Shown one piece after another: positions 36,501 to 49,179 of a DNA stretch of 64,000 nt. This stretch comes from Tetraselmis striata (Eukaryota > Chlorophyta > Chlorodendrophyceae > Chlorodendrales > Chlorodendraceae). A program made the translations under genes and the position numbers. Every line of letters begins with the position of its first letter. The stretch's first letter is position 1. Below the pieces are notes generated by a model. The model searched no databases. It had not been told where the DNA came from and saw nothing but the letters and a program-made list of their open reading frames with translations. The DNA lies in NCBI GenBank assembly GCA_006384855.1, contig VCJN01000434.1, forward strand, positions 98,774 through 162,773, given 5' to 3'.

Positions 36501-39011
36501 TGCTGCACTCTTAATTGCATAATTATATTATGTCAGCATCATGCCATTATTTCAGCGGCGTCAGCGAGCGGCCGCGACTATATACGCAATAATGGCTTCT
36601 CGTCACATTCTATGCTGAATGGCCCAGTCCTATGTATTATAGCATTGTTACTTCATAATACCACTGCTGGCATATGTTCCATGGTTACGGAGCGTTGATA
36701 TGTACGACCCTGCTAATGAAACGCCGGCTCGTCCAAGAGAACGCAATATCTTCTACATAGGATATATTCAGTGTCTAATTATTATTGGCATTGCGCAAAT
36801 CCAAAAAAGGTCATGAGAATAACGCGACCCGCCCTTACTGTCTTGCTCAGCGATGCGGAGGCATGGCGCACAGAGCAGGGCAGACTATTATAGGCATGTG
36901 ATGAGTCTGCCATGCACCATCATTGCTGCTATATGTGGGACACCAGCAGGCAGCGTACTAGTCCCACTGCAGTCGTTAATGCGGCGACAATTACCTCCTT
37001 TGCGCTGCCGCACGAGTTATTTGGCACCGGTTTGGCCAGCATCAGCATGAGTGTACAAGTACGGTTGTCTGCGTGGCAATGCATACTGGTCCCTACCCCT
37101 CGCACTGATCAATCTCACCAGCAGGTGAACAAACCTTCGTATTATTTTGTTTTTGCCAATATAACGATTACAGCAGGATCGCATTGCAGCCGCTCCAAAA
37201 CCATATGGCGCCAGTCAGGTCGTGAAAAATAATTACATTTTGCGACACCGGGGGGCAATATACTCACATAGCAGCCGCCGAGCCGGGTGGTAATATCGCT
37301 ACACTTCCCCCATAATTCGTGTACGTGCATACTTCATTTCGTGTCGTAGATCCAAGCATGGTCGGCGGCGCCTGCAAGCATGTAGACAAATGAGTTCAGC
37401 CGGCGCTCCAAGAAAGCGCTCCGAAACCAGGTGTTCAAGTGCCTTCGACCTGCCGCCGTATATTCGGCGTACGCAGCTACCCATCCCACTCACCGCAGCA
37501 CCGCAGATTGCTTACTGGAAGCTTCTTCCGGAAACGCACCTGGCACCTAACACTGGATGGCAGACACCATGTCTAAGTTTACTAGTACAGTCGTGCCTAC
37601 CGTCGTCGGGGTGCCGACGGCCTCTCCGTGTGATGCCCGAAAGACACGTTGCCTGATGCTTGTACTTGCACCGCTTTGTCGTTGGCCGCCACTAAACCTC
37701 CTACTACAATAAGTGCAGCCCGCAAACATACCACGCGCCATTCTGATGTTGCTCGCACCGCCTGCCTCCTTTTGCGGCGGCCAGGTGCTGTGACACTCGC
37801 TCGTCCTCGATTAAATATCTCGAGTCTCGATTGAGTAGTATATAAAAGAGTATCGATTGATCCGGCTAGGGCGATTCGATTCTATAGCGCTATATGCTAC
37901 CAAGTACCGCCCGTTGCACAATGACAAGTTAGCAGCCTAGTCCCGCCCACTGTGTGCTCAATGTGCGCTCAACAACGCGACGCGTCCGCGTACTTTATTC
38001 GGAAAGGGGATACATATATAGCGACCATACCGGACTGCCAATCCGGAATGCATTGTCGGCCATGCGTCGCGCGCGGGCCCCAGTCGGCGCTCAACGGGTG
38101 TCTCACGGGAGCGTGCTTGCCATCTTTATCGCTTATTGCTCCGCGCTGCCGCCACCGCGCCACCGTCGGCCGATCGCCACACCGGCGTGCTGTGCTATCT
38201 CCGTCATGTACTACGACGGCGTGTCGTGCTTCTGCGTTCGGGTCATGCCGCTGGCGAATGCTGCAAATACATGGCCGCCATACGGTGCATGTGCTGCTAG
38301 TACTACGTAAACCATGCCGGCCACGGCGGGCGGTCACTGCACTATGCACGTCTTCTATGTACCGAGTTGCAGACAGGGACGGACGGTAGCACTGGTAGTG
38401 GCCTTGCCGTCGTCGCTCAGGGCGCGACCGATCTGGTGTCCCTTGACCCGCATCACGAGTGCGACCCGCACCCGACGACGACGACGCGACGACGAGGATT
38501 ATTATACAGGGTATAGTAAAGTAGATTCGGTTATACCCAGCCACAAACATAATAACGTTATGACTATTAATTTTGTTGTCATCAATTATTGTCATTATTA
38601 CTGTATTCATTTATGTAGAGTGTCAGCTACACCGCGCCATAAAACTCTTGTGGCCTCGTCATCGAGCATTATCATTGTTTGGCTGATTGCTCCTTGTCAC
38701 CTATGTCGGACTCTATCTAGCGGGCACTGCAAGTTGAACTAATGATGGTAGACGTTGATTGTGACGCAGTTAGTAGGAGCAGCCAACTGCCACCCAGTCC
38801 ATCAGCAGTCTCTTCGCTGTCATCATTACATCCAATCGACAGCGTCACCCAGTACATACCCAACATGTCACAATAGGACGAGGTCGTGCTATACTGCTTG
38901 CCGCCCAGCCACGCAGGAAAGCACTGATTTCGTAGCGTGCTGATCTTTCGTACAGGTACATAAATGCTTTGATATATGTAGGCCCAGCCAGCGACTTGGC
39001 GAAATGTTCAC

Positions 39012-39016
39012 TTACA
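39012..39016 (-). terminator. Candidate TGTAA polyadenylation signal of the SNF2 gene
   Basis: TGTAA on the minus strand, 74 nt after the stop codon at 39090-39092, in an AT-richer stretch that contrasts with the GC-rich coding exon. It matches the green-algal signal. Confidence 0.4.
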
Positions 39017-39089
39017 TATATTCCTCGCCGTTTTTCAATTGTGTGTCGCATTAATTGCCGAGCAGCACCCGCGCATGCCCCTGCCTCCC

Positions 39090-42000
39090 CTACCCGCTGG
39101 CCTCGAGGTTGCGCTCCAGGATGCGACGCATCAGCTCGGCTTGGACGCTGCCCTCGTCGCCGCCGGCGAGCGCCGCGTCCTCGTCGCCCTCCCTGCTGGC
39201 GCCGCCCACCTCCGTGGTACAGCTGCTGAGCACGGCGGCGTCCAGTGCCAGCTTGCGGTTGGCGATTCGCAGGATGTCGTCGTCCACGGTGTTCTTGGCG
39301 ACCAGCCGGATGACCGTCACCGGGCGGGTCTGCCCCAACCGGTGGCACCGGTCCTCCGCCTGCCTGTCGATCTGTCCAAGAATAGCAATACTCGAATCAT
39401 GATGCTTCCACTTCAGCAACGAAGCGATACCGTATGTATGTATACCGTATTCATGCGTAACTATGATAACTAAATAGTGACACCCACATTATCGACATCG
39501 CGCTTTTGAAACGTATTGCAGCGACGAAGATGACTGCTAAACCGATTTGTCGTTTGCTCCAGGACGGGGCAGGACATTGAGGATAAGTGCCTGTTTTTTT
39601 TTCGCCCCCGGGACAGGACTGGCAACAGTTGCCGCGGGGGTATCGGCGCCACCTGCGGGTTGAAGTCGACATCATGCAGGATGACCGTGTCCGCGCCCGT
39701 GAGGTTCAGACCCTGGCCGCCGGCGCGTGTGGAGAGCAGGAACGCAAATACGCCGCGGTCCGGGTCGTTGAACTCGTCGCAGAGCTGCAGGCGCTCCGCC
39801 ACCTGCAGGCCGAGAGGGCTGCCGTAAATGAGCCCTGCGCGACTCGGCCTCTTCCGTCCCGCGGGGGGAGACAAATGGCAGGCCCGCGGCTGCGCTGCTC
39901 CGCAAGCTACGTCCGTTGCATACCGACTCGCGATCGCCCGCGGCGGCCGATACGGAACACTTTTATCTCAAAATACTACCATCGCTACCAGTAGCACGTG
40001 CAATAATAACAACAACAATAATAGCTCTTTCAAGAATCTTGGCATAGTATTATCCCGGGAATGGCGGACAGAGCCATGTGTGATAGTCGACCACCCATTA
40101 ATTAATGATGCAACTCTATTCAGCAAAAAGGGGGGGAGGGGGGGGGGGGGGGGGGGGGGGCGGGGGGGCAGAACAAAACAGATGATTTGGCAGCAGCATG
40201 GGAACGGGTGGCCACCTGCGTGTTGCCGTCCAGGCGGAGGAATCGCAGGCCTAGGTGGTCCATCAGGCAGCCGAGGAGGTCGAGGCAGGAGGTCCACTGG
40301 CTGAAGATAAGCGGACGCGAGCCGGCGGCGCGCAGGCGGTCGATGACGACCCGCAGAGAGCGGAACTTAGCGCTCTCGCACAGCTGCTCCGCCGGCAGGA
40401 TGTGCTGCGCGAGCGGGCCGCGGTTGTCGACGGCCAGGCAGTGCAGCTGAAAGTCGCTGTAACCTTGCAGCTCCTCCAGCACGCGGCCGCGGCTGCACTG
40501 GTCGCCGAACACGCCGCGCGCGTACGCCACGTCCGCAATCGCCTCCAGGTCCGAGTCCCGGAATCGCCGACGTGCAAGCAGCGGGTGCTGCGCCACCTTG
40601 CGCAGCTCCACAAAGATGTTCTTCGCCCTCTTGACGCCCACTGCCTCCACTAGAGCCGCTGCGCCGCCGCCTTCTGCCGCCTTTCCCGCGGAAGCCTTGG
40701 CCGAGGCGCACCACATCGCGATGGTCTCGTCGTACAGCTTCCTCTGGCAGAGAAAGGGCAACAAGGGGAGGGGGGAGGGGGTGTCAATGTTCATCAATAT
40801 CCACACACACACACACACACACACCGGGTCACACAAGCAGGTGGATATATCATGCGGCGTGAAGCCCCACCTGCTCCCCCTCCAGCTCGATAAACTCCAC
40901 CACCTGCTCTTTCTGCGTCAGCTGCTTGGCCACCTCGGACTTCATGCGCCGCATGATGAAGGGCGCCAGGATGGCCTTCATGCGGGCCACCGCCTCCTCG
41001 TGGCTGATGTCCTGCGCGCTCGGGCCCAGCCCGAAGGTGTTAGCTCGGCGCCCAGCTCTGGTGCTGCGCAGCGGGAGGCTGTACGAGGAGGGGTGGCGCT
41101 CGGTCTGTTGGGGGTTGGTGGAAAGAGGGGGGCACGCACCTCGTTCTCGAGCTCCTCGTAGCTGGTGAAGATGTCGGGCAGCAGGAACTGCAGCAGCCCC
41201 GCCAGCTCCCCCAGGTCGTTCTGCAGTGGCGTCCCCGTCAACATCACACGCCGCTGGCACTGTGTCGACAGCTTGCGCAGCCTGCCACCATGCACCGCCA
41301 CGCCGCGGCAGTCGAAGCACCGCCAATCAGCAATCCACACCCGCCTCATGAGGGCATCCGGGAATCCGGGCGCCGCCTTCCCTCTCTCTGTAGCTAGGAC
41401 CCGCCTCTGTCACCCCATCGCTTGCCTTGCGAGCGGGTCCGCACCTCCGAGTGCGGCTCGAGTTGCGGTTCTTGAGGGCGTGGGCCTGGCGAAAATGCGG
41501 ATGAATGGGAGGAGCGAGGCGTCAAGTAGCTTGGGCAATGCACAGATGTACTACCATGGAGACGAGGAGCAGCAGGAATACGAGCAACAACACAAGGACG
41601 ATTGCACCTGTTTAGGTTCAATTACAATGGTAAGGAGGAGGAGGAGGAACTCAGGAGACGGGAGATTGCATAGGAAAGTGCAACATGAGTACCAGCCCTA
41701 GCACAAGGCACGGGGCAGTCGGCCAGGTGGATATGGCGCCGGGCCCACCTCGTCCAGGATCATGTGGCTCCAGTCCCACTTGCGCAGGAACTCTCGGTCC
41801 AGCTTCTGATCCTGCGAGTCGCGCTCAAACAGGCTGTACCCCGTCAGCAGCACGTTGAACGGCAGGTGGCTGTCGTCGATGCCGTCGTCGGCTTCACGCG
41901 CCGCGCCGCTGCCCTGGCTGTCCTCCACCACCTCCACGTCACTGTCGTCTCCCTCGTCCTCCTCCTCCTCCTCCTCCTCCTCGGCGCCGGCATCGCCGTT

Positions 42001-44028
42001 GCCAAAGCGGGCAGCCAGGTCGCGCTTGTATAACAACTCCTCCCGCATCTGCAACCACAATGCAGCTCAACGAAACAGCATTGCAACGCTGCATCGGACA
42101 CCCGCTGCCGCACATCATGTGTCTGCTGGGCACCCCCCCAACCAACCCCTTCACCTAGGTCCGACGGGCCGCAGAGGCCAGCCGAACCTGCTTGCGCTCC
42201 TTGCCGTAGTACACGACCGTGCGGAGCTTGGGGCACCAGCGGTGCAGCTCCCGCCGCCAGTTCTCAAGCAGCGAGGCGGGCACCACCACAAGGTGAGGTC
42301 CTGGGTCGCCCTGCATGCGGGGGAGGCACCCAGGGTCAATGCCGTGAGCACACCGTGAGCCCGCGACCGCACACGCAAGCGCAGCCACATCCGCAGCTGC
42401 AGCCGCAGCCACTACCAAAGCCGTAAACGGGCCCGGAGTCAGGGGGGAGAGGGGGGGGGGGGGGCACCTCGAGGCTGCGCAGCAAGCCCAGGAAGGAGAT
42501 GGTCTGCGCCGTCTTGCCGAGACCCATCTCGTCTGCCAGGATGGCGCCGGGAATCTGCGCGCGCTTGAGCAGCATGAGGAAGTTGATGCCCACCAGCTGG
42601 TACTGCTTCAGGCTGTGCCCGATCTCCCCGCACGCGGTCGCCAGGTCCGCATGGGTGACCAGGGTGTTGGCGCCTGCTTCTGTCTCGCACCACCTGCCGG
42701 GATGGCGGTGGCCACCAGGGCTGTCAGGGAGCAAGGGGAAGACCCCCCCCCCCCCCCCCCCCCCCCCCCCCGCAGGGAAGTGGTGCAGTATCAAGCTCCC
42801 CCCCCCCCCCCCTCCCCACCCCCTTACCTGTCACCCTTCACGCTGCCCGCGCCCAACTTCTCACGCAGCGCCCTTGAGATGCTCTCGCACTTGGCCACCA
42901 CGCCTGCCTCCTCCTCGGCCTCCACCACCGCCGGCTCCACAACCTCCACCTCCGGCTCTGCCGCCACCCCGCCCTTGGCTGCCGGGCTGTCAGCAGAGAG
43001 GTCGATCACACCGCCGCTGCTCTGATCTCCAGCCCGCGAGAGGCGTCGCCGCGCCGGCACGGGCGCGGGCGTGTCCCCGTCCGTGTCGCTCATCACCACC
43101 TGCCACGCGCACGCCCAAATGCCAGCCACTCAGTCCATCTCGCGCCGTGGTGATAATATCGGGGCTGAGACACGTGCGCATGTGCGGGATGATCCCCATC
43201 AGACGCATGTGGAAGGATAGGGTGGGGGTGATCGGGGGGGGGGGGGGGGGGGGGGGGGGGTTCCCAAAGGCCCCCACTAGTAATGGACTCCCCACAGAGT
43301 TCCGAATATTGGCAATTGCGGACTGTAAATACAAGGTGCCTCATTTTGTGCTGCGTGATGCAAACTTTGCATCAATATTAAGATTGAGATTCAGTGCTAT
43401 ATGCAGGTGGCGCCGTGTATTGCCCACAAGACAGGTAAGGGGCGAGGGTAGAGTGGGGGGGGGGGGAGGGGGGCTACCTGCCGGCGGGCGGCTGGTTGCA
43501 CCGGTGTCCCGTCGCCGTCGTCGAGGCACACCACCTCCTCCGGCGCCGCACGCTTGCGCCCGGTCGCGCCTGCGAGTCGGCACCGCGCACGCCATCCGTC
43601 ATGCCACATGGATAACTGTCACGGCGCCGAGTGACCACGCACTTCGGCTTCATCAACCCCTCCCGTCGTTAACATTGGAATCCGTTGCGGGCGCAACCCA
43701 AGTACTATCCGACTACCGAGCGCTGCTGCCGCAGGCGGCGGCAGGTCGTCGGCAGGTTTGGCGAAGAGGGCGAGCAGCGTGCGAGCAATTACACGCCTTC
43801 AGTACCGCCACTTCCCGGCTTCTTCGTCGGGACAGGTCCGTCGCCGCAGCGGAAGCGCGAGAAAAGGTCGCCGCCGGCCGGCTGGGCGCTCTTGGCGGCG
43901 GCGGACAGCCGGCACAGCGCGCGGCCGCCTCCGCCCGGCGCCTCCTCGGCGTCCTCCGACAGCAGCAGGCCGTGGCGGCGCTGCCGACCGCGCTGTGGGG
44001 CCTTATCGTCAGAGGAGAGCAGCGCCAT
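39090..44028 (-). CDS. SNF2-family chromatin remodelling ATPase, SMARCAD1/Fun30-like, 837 aa, 12 exons
   Basis: Exons in transcript order: 44028-43812, 43569-43478, 43099-42828, 42693-42468, 42310-42188, 42048-41749, 41485-41445, 41281-41140, 41011-40871, 40743-40216, 39802-39653, 39371-39090; all phases join and total 2514 nt. Introns are 127-413 nt, GT-AG. An N-terminal ~190-residue tail is low-complexity with a basic TKKPGS/GRKRA patch (possible nuclear signal) and acidic runs. ATPase lobe 1: [13 protein letters not shown], Walker A DEMGLGKT (about 248-255), HLVVVPAS, an acidic insert of eight Glu (exon 6), DEAH (409-412, split by an intron) and [10 protein letters not shown]. Lobe 2: [34 protein letters not shown] and [13 protein letters not shown]. 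The AHALKNR, HPLLARR and EDRCHRLGQ motifs place it with SMARCAD1/Fun30/ETL1 (plant CHR19) rather than SWI2 or ISWI. No CUE domain was seen. Members of this family slide or exchange nucleosomes and aid silencing and DNA end resection. Start ATG 44028 is preferred because the upstream open frame is poly-G derived. Confidence 0.93.
39594..39629 (-). mobile_element. Very short retroelement tail copy 2, inside an intron of the SNF2 gene
   Basis: About 36 bp matching the 3' terminus of the family at 36191 and 49607: a 9-base T run on the plus strand, then CGCCCCCGGGACAGGACTGG and CAACAG. It lies in the last intron (39372-39652), in the sense direction of the host gene, ending about 24 nt inside that intron's 5' splice site. 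Heavy 5' truncation explains the size. Confidence 0.5.
40130..40160. repeat. Long poly-G tract (sense poly-C) in SNF2 intron 10
   Basis: About 30 G with single A and C interruptions on the plus strand, poly-C in the transcript, beginning about 55 nt after the donor at 40215. One of many C/G homopolymers in introns of this window. Confidence 0.9.
40802..40824. repeat. (CA)n microsatellite in SNF2 intron 9
   Basis: Twenty-three bases of alternating CA/AC inside the intron 40744-40870; no further function is seen. Confidence 0.9.
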
Positions 44029-46349
44029 CGCCGCTGTCACTGCTACACTGCCTGCGGCAGACGAGCTCTGCGGGGCCCCGGGGGTGAGTTGCAACTGCGC
44101 GATTCCGCGCGAATTGCAGGAGGTCAAAGCAAGGCGGACAGCGAGCAGAATTTGAATCCCGCTTGAACGCCCCCTCCACCCGCGCGCCCCCCCCCCCCCC
44201 CCCCCCCCATACCCACTTCCCTGCCTGCCGCCCACGGTACTGGTACCTTACCTTCTACCGACTCTATAGCGACTATATCCCGTATAGTTACCGCCAAACC
44301 CATCGCCCAGCATTTCGAATGCAAGTACCCGGGTAGCGACAAGTCGCTACGCGCGCGCTCTGTCTATAGCGACTACCCTGTATCAGGCGCGCCTGATGAT
44401 GAATGCAGGCAGCGCATCCAGAAGCAAAAGCAGCATGCTCTGCTGTTTCTTTTTCCGCCCCCCGGCCCGGCCCGGCCCGGGACTGGCAACACTGAAATAA
44501 ATTCTACTTGTAGCGTCTCTACGATAGTATTTGTACTTGTACTACTCGCTATTTATATTGTTATTTGATATTATTGGTAATGTTAAAAATAATATTATAT
44601 CATTTATATCAGCACTATCTAGACATCATCTATATACTCGTATATCCTTACCCGTATACTTAGCGGCTGCATATGTCTTACATATCTTATTTATCAACCG
44701 TGAATGGCTGCTCTATGCATACATACTTGCCCGTATATACCAATTATTTATCCCTAGGCACGCTGCTGCGGGCTTGGGGGCATGGTGCTCCGCACGGGTG
44801 ATGGTCCTTGCATGCCATGCCTACCTTTACCCGTGTGTATCACCACATGCTCCGTCACCTGCCCCCCCCCCCCCCCCCCCCCACCCCCCCTCTGGCATCC
44901 GCAGGCCATCTCCAGCAATCTTTGCCCTCGCCAGACCATCTCTGAACACAGGCGGCAGCAGAGGTGGAGTTAACGACCCGGGCTAGCGCCTGTGAACTCC
45001 AGGCGAGTCTCGTGAGGGACGGCGCTTATAGTCCTCCCTCCCCCCACTCCATCCCCTTTTCCCTTTCACATTTTAGCCTGACCTCGCCCTATCTATCCTT
45101 CTCCCGCCTTTCATAGTAGGAGCGCAAAGACTCCAAAAAAAGAATCATCCGCAACGCCATGCAGTGTAAATATGCCTCGCATGGCTGCCTGCCACTGCGA
45201 TGCCGTGTGGTGGCACAAGGCATGCCGCTGGTCGCCTCATATGTGTGTGGAATATAACACAATGGCAGCCCTGGCGGGGAAGGAGTGTAGATGGCGGGTG
45301 GCCACATGCAAGTGCATTGCGCAATGGGGTGACTACATGTGCCTCCAGCAACACACCGTCTGCAGGAAGCATGCTACCAAAGAGGATAACCATAACGCTG
45401 GATTGGTTACATGGGCCGTAAAGTACTGAATGTTTCTGCACCCTTTATTCGGAGATTCCGTGCTGTATCTGTGGTGTGTTCTGATAGACCTCCAGATGAC
45501 ATGCTTTCCCCCTTCTTTGCAAAGGGGCCAGAATCAATGGTATGTATATCAATCCTACCGCCTGATTACCCCCAAAAAGGCCAGAGAGCCAAGGACAACC
45601 AAAAGGGCGAAACCATGTAGCCGTAGAATGCAGATCGTCGAGCCCGGGGACACTGGAATTTCCATGAAACTTGCACGGCAGGGAGGCTGAGATGCCATCC
45701 GCCAGTAGGTCGCCCTCTGTGCCGTGAAAAGACAGTGCCATGCGGAGGCGCCAAGCGCACTCGAGCTGGCCGCTAACTATCGAACTGGACGGAGCTTAGC
45801 GGGAGATTCGGCCACGTAATAAGGTCAGAGTCCAGGAACCGCGAAGGCCTTCGGCCGCCGCGACGCCATGGCCGTGCCACGAGGTGGTGTCCTGGGAGCA
45901 AGGAGCGTCGCGAAAAAGGTATCCACCAAGGCCAGGGCGCCCGGGCGCTTGCCGTATTCCACCGGAAAGGGCCAGCAGCAATGGACATGGATTGCGGCAC
46001 AATCATGATGTTCATTGCCGATGTACCTCAAAGGGCACTGGATCGAAGACATGCACACTGCGATGCGCATACTCTGGGAGGTCTTCCTTGGTCCCCTCGT
46101 TTTGGATCATGTGCCCGGTCCGGCGTACAGGATGCGCTGCCGGCCACGTGCTTGAGCGAGACCGGACGACTTCGTGTCTCAGTGCGCGCACGAGACTGCG
46201 AGGACTCTGATGGCCATGCTCGCGGACTTCACCGCCCTCTATAGCGAAGGGGCCGGGTCTGCCCTCAGCCATGCGGAGGACTCGAATGGATGTCTACGTT
46301 GGGTCGGTAACGGCGGACATGCCAATATACGGCACCCCCGTACAGTCAG
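44029..46349. other. Spacer between SNF2 5' end and F-box gene 3' end
   Basis: Contains poly-C runs at 44187-44208 and 44862-44882, a retroelement tail (44445-44525) and four of the TAGCGAC-type short motifs (44267, 44334-44349, 44367). A Cys-rich open frame at 45172-45429 (+) followed by another to 45690 shows no recognisable domain, and no splice partner was found. Nothing else is supported. Presumably includes the SNF2 promoter. Confidence 0.5.
44445..44525 (-). mobile_element. Short retroelement tail copy 3
   Basis: Plus-strand T-rich run (44445-44454) then CCGCCCC, a local CCCGG triplication and GACTGGCAACACTGAAA, then TAGCGTCTCTAC, which aligns with GCAGCGTCTCTAC in the copy at 49607. 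About 80 bp are retained, shorter than copies 1 and 4 and longer than copy 2. Confidence 0.5.
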
Positions 46350-49179
46350 CTAGGCTGGGCAGCCGTGCGCCTCCGCCCACGCCAGCACCTCGGCGTGCCC
46401 CTCCGCGGCAGCGGCCTCGCGCGTCGAGCTGTCCCACTCCACTCCCGCACTTCGCAGCCATATCAACGCCTCAAGGTGCCCTCCGCGGGCCGCAAAGGCG
46501 CAGGTAAGCGGCCCCGCAGGGCAGCCCGAGCTCAGCGCCCATCCAAGCACTGGCAGGTGCCCACCAAGGGCCGCCAGCGGCGCCGCCATGTCGCCCCACG
46601 GCACGCCCATGTCCCCCACCGCCCACCGCAGCACCGGCAAGTGCCCTCCGGCCGCCGCCGCCGCCACGGCGTCCACCCTCAGCGGGCAGCCGCTTGACAC
46701 CGCCCAGCGCAGGACATCCAGGTGCCCTCCCGCCGCCGCGGCCACGCAGGTGGCGGTGTCCCAGGGGCAGCCGGCCATGCGAGCGTACTGCAGCACCTGC
46801 GGAAGCGGGGCAAGGCAGCACAGCACAGCCCCCTGCTCAGCGCGGACCCCTCGCCAGGTTGGCCTTCTACCTCGAAGTACACATAATGGGCTCTGTATGT
46901 CAGCTTCAAGTGGAGCTGCCTCCTGTCACACGATATGGTAAATGTCCTACGATCCTTGCATCGACGTCAGCACGCGCGTAGATGATCACCCACATCCGGG
47001 TTTTCGTACAGTGCTCCGAAAGGACTCGGTGGCAGTCTTTGGAGGATATCGTAAATACCAATTCTGCATCAGTGGTTGGAGTACTCCGACTACGGGTGCG
47101 GCGCGACCAAGGCGGATAGCAGGCGCGAATAACGCTGCAGACACGCATACCGGTCCTCATATACGGTCGAATTTTAGATATGCTCGGATTTCATGGCGTC
47201 AAATCGAATGCAGATCCCCCTACTGAATAAATTGGCCAACGCACCAATAAGACCCCTTTGGTTATCAGCCTTTGGTTTGACTTCCATGCAGCCCATGAGA
47301 GCACCTGCGCCGTGGTTTCCACTACAGTTACGTCGATATGGCCTCTGGCAGGTAGGGCAGCTTCTTATTTGTAGAGTGCGCCTTACTGCGTCGGCATCTG
47401 TATATTACGTTCACAGTTACATCATTTGTTTTTCATTTTACAAAAAATATGTGGCTATACATCCGTGCCCTCGACATGCTACGTGTTCGGGATCAGCACA
47501 GTCCCCCACGCAGCAGCAGCAGCAGCAGCAGCAATGATTCGCCTGTGGGATTCTGTGACAGCAGCATGCGCGCTTCCACCCCCCCCCTCTCCCCCGGCGC
47601 CATCCCGGGCTGAGCTCGCTGGCTGCAACGGCGGCTGCGAGCACCTCTTGCCGTAAATCCCAAAGACTGCCAAGCAACCGGAACGCCGCCCTTTGGGGCG
47701 GTGCCTCATCATGCGCCTGGCAGCATGCTGGTTGCTTCACTATCCATCCTCCTCATTTGTTTTACATGTTGTTTTGTCAGAACTGGAAATATAAATGTCA
47801 TAATAATGAGATGAAAAACAAATGTCATAACAATGAAAGGGATACAAATGGGAAATCGATGTCATTTGTATGTATAATTAGCAAAGACGACTGATGGAAA
47901 TAAAAAGTACATGGAAATATAAAGTCTGTTATTGAACCCTGTTAGAATTAGTTGTAAGATATGTTTTAAATGGCAAAGTCTTGATGAAAAAAAGTACATG
48001 GAAACATAAGGTCCGCTTTTAAGATAGTTCTATAATTATGAGGATGTTTCGACTACACGCAGCTGACAGCTGCTCTTGGTGCTGCTAGGACTCGCCCGAA
48101 GGCCTGCACCGTCTTTCCCCGGTGCCTCGTTGACGTATCTACCGACACCTCGGCACGGTTCAGGGGAGCGAGATTAGGAGAGAGGAGCAGGCGAGGTAGG
48201 GCGAAGGGGGAGGGCACCTTGAGGTGGCCGTTACGTGCAGCCACCTTGCATGCGCGGGTGTCCCACGGGCATCCGTGCTCGTGCGCAAACGTCAGGCACG
48301 CCAGGTGACCGCCCTGCGCCGCCATGATGCAGGTCTGGGCATCCCAGGGGCAGCCCGCATCGTGCAGCCACGCGAGGCAGTCCAAGTGGCCGCCGCTTGC
48401 GGCCGATGCGGGCGTCCAAGGGCCCCAGGGGTAGCCCGCCGCCTGGCGCGCCCAGCGCAGGCAGGCCAGGTGCCCGCTGCCCGCGGCGCGCCGGCAAACC
48501 TGGCTGTCCTGTGGTACGCCCAGCTGCTGGCCCAGCTGCAGCACTTCCAATGCGCCGGCTCCTGCGCACGCCACACCGGTGCTTGTCAATAGGTTGGTAG
48601 CGCGGCCAGGAGCCCGGCAGTATCGCTACAGGGGATAGATAAACTCCAAAAACAGTTTTTTGGCAAATTGTAAGGATACGGGGATGGCAAATGAGAACTT
48701 ACACGGATATATGCAGGCCCGAAATAAAATGAAAAGTCAATTCCGGCCAAACCTTTCGGAATATTGCATTTAACGTGGAATTTAAAGAATACCCCCCACG
48801 ATTTATTGGCAAGTTTCCCGCCGTATCCGCTCCACGTTTGCAAGGAAACCCCCCCCCCCCCCCCCCCCCGGGCCCCCGGCCAGTTTGTTTCTGAAGCAAA
48901 CAAACCTGCGGCGACGCCCATGCAGTCCTCCGCTGGCCAGGGGCATCCTTGGAATCGCGCCCACCGGTACAGTGCCACCCCCGAACATACATCCCGCGCC
49001 GCCAGCCACCGCCCGGCGCCGCACGCCGTCGCGGCGGCCCGCCAGCCCCGGCAGGCGTGCGACGACACGGCGAGCCAGGTGGGTCCCAGCGAGGCCAGCA
49101 CGGCTAGCAGCGCGTCGTCCGGCAGCAGAGCCCAGCCCCCTAAATTGCCCGCAGCAGCACCCCTTTGCTGTGCCGCCAT
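46350..49179 (-). CDS. F-box protein with ankyrin-like GCPWD repeats, 354 aa, 3 exons
   Basis: Exons 49179-48906, 48561-48218 and 46796-46350, joining in phases 1 and 0 for 1065 nt; introns 344 and 1421 nt, GT-AG. The first exon holds an F-box-like segment (about residues 16-45: LPDDALLAVLASLG, then SHACRGW) and the first GCPW repeat. The rest is a chain of about nine repeats of roughly 25-28 residues with the pattern GGHLxxLxWAxxxGCPWDxxTCxxAA, continuing to the final HGCPA before TAG. Such repeats are ankyrin-like and abundant in algae and other protists. F-box proteins dock substrates onto SCF ubiquitin ligases; the repeat domain would choose the substrate, which is unknown. The frame stays open upstream of 49179, so an earlier start is possible. 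The gene follows the SNF2 gene's strand but is 2.3 kb away. Confidence 0.83.
46797..48217 (-). other. Large intron 2 of the F-box gene, with AT-rich insert and CAG microsatellite
   Basis: At 1421 nt this is the longest intron found. It includes a (CAG)7 run on the plus strand (47511-47532) and an AT-rich stretch (about 47750-48050) of contrasting composition, with ATGGAAATA- and GTACATGGAAA-type short motifs repeated. This suggests an inserted sequence, but no element could be named. Confidence 0.6.
47511..47532. repeat. (CAG)7 trinucleotide repeat
   Basis: Seven CAG units in the F-box gene intron; on the transcript strand this reads CTG. Confidence 0.95.

Larger units (their letters stand above)
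34823..39089. other. Spacer between convergent LRR and SNF2 genes
   Basis: Holds the LRR 3' UTR, a 24-bp poly-C run (35178-35201) and one retroelement tail copy (36191-36500, listed separately). The rest (about 35.2-36.2 and 36.5-39.0 kb) has lower GC and only short open frames without recognisable domains; no gene is supported there. Confidence 0.5.

Noticed and set aside
44026-44235. Longer N-terminus of the SNF2 protein from an upstream in-frame start
   Set aside because: The added sequence is a Gly run translated from a poly-C/G tract; the ATG at 44028 begins sequence of normal composition.
45172-45690. Cys-rich open frames between the SNF2 and F-box genes
   Set aside because: Cysteine spacing matches no zinc-finger pattern I recognise, a stop separates the two halves and no splice sites join them convincingly.
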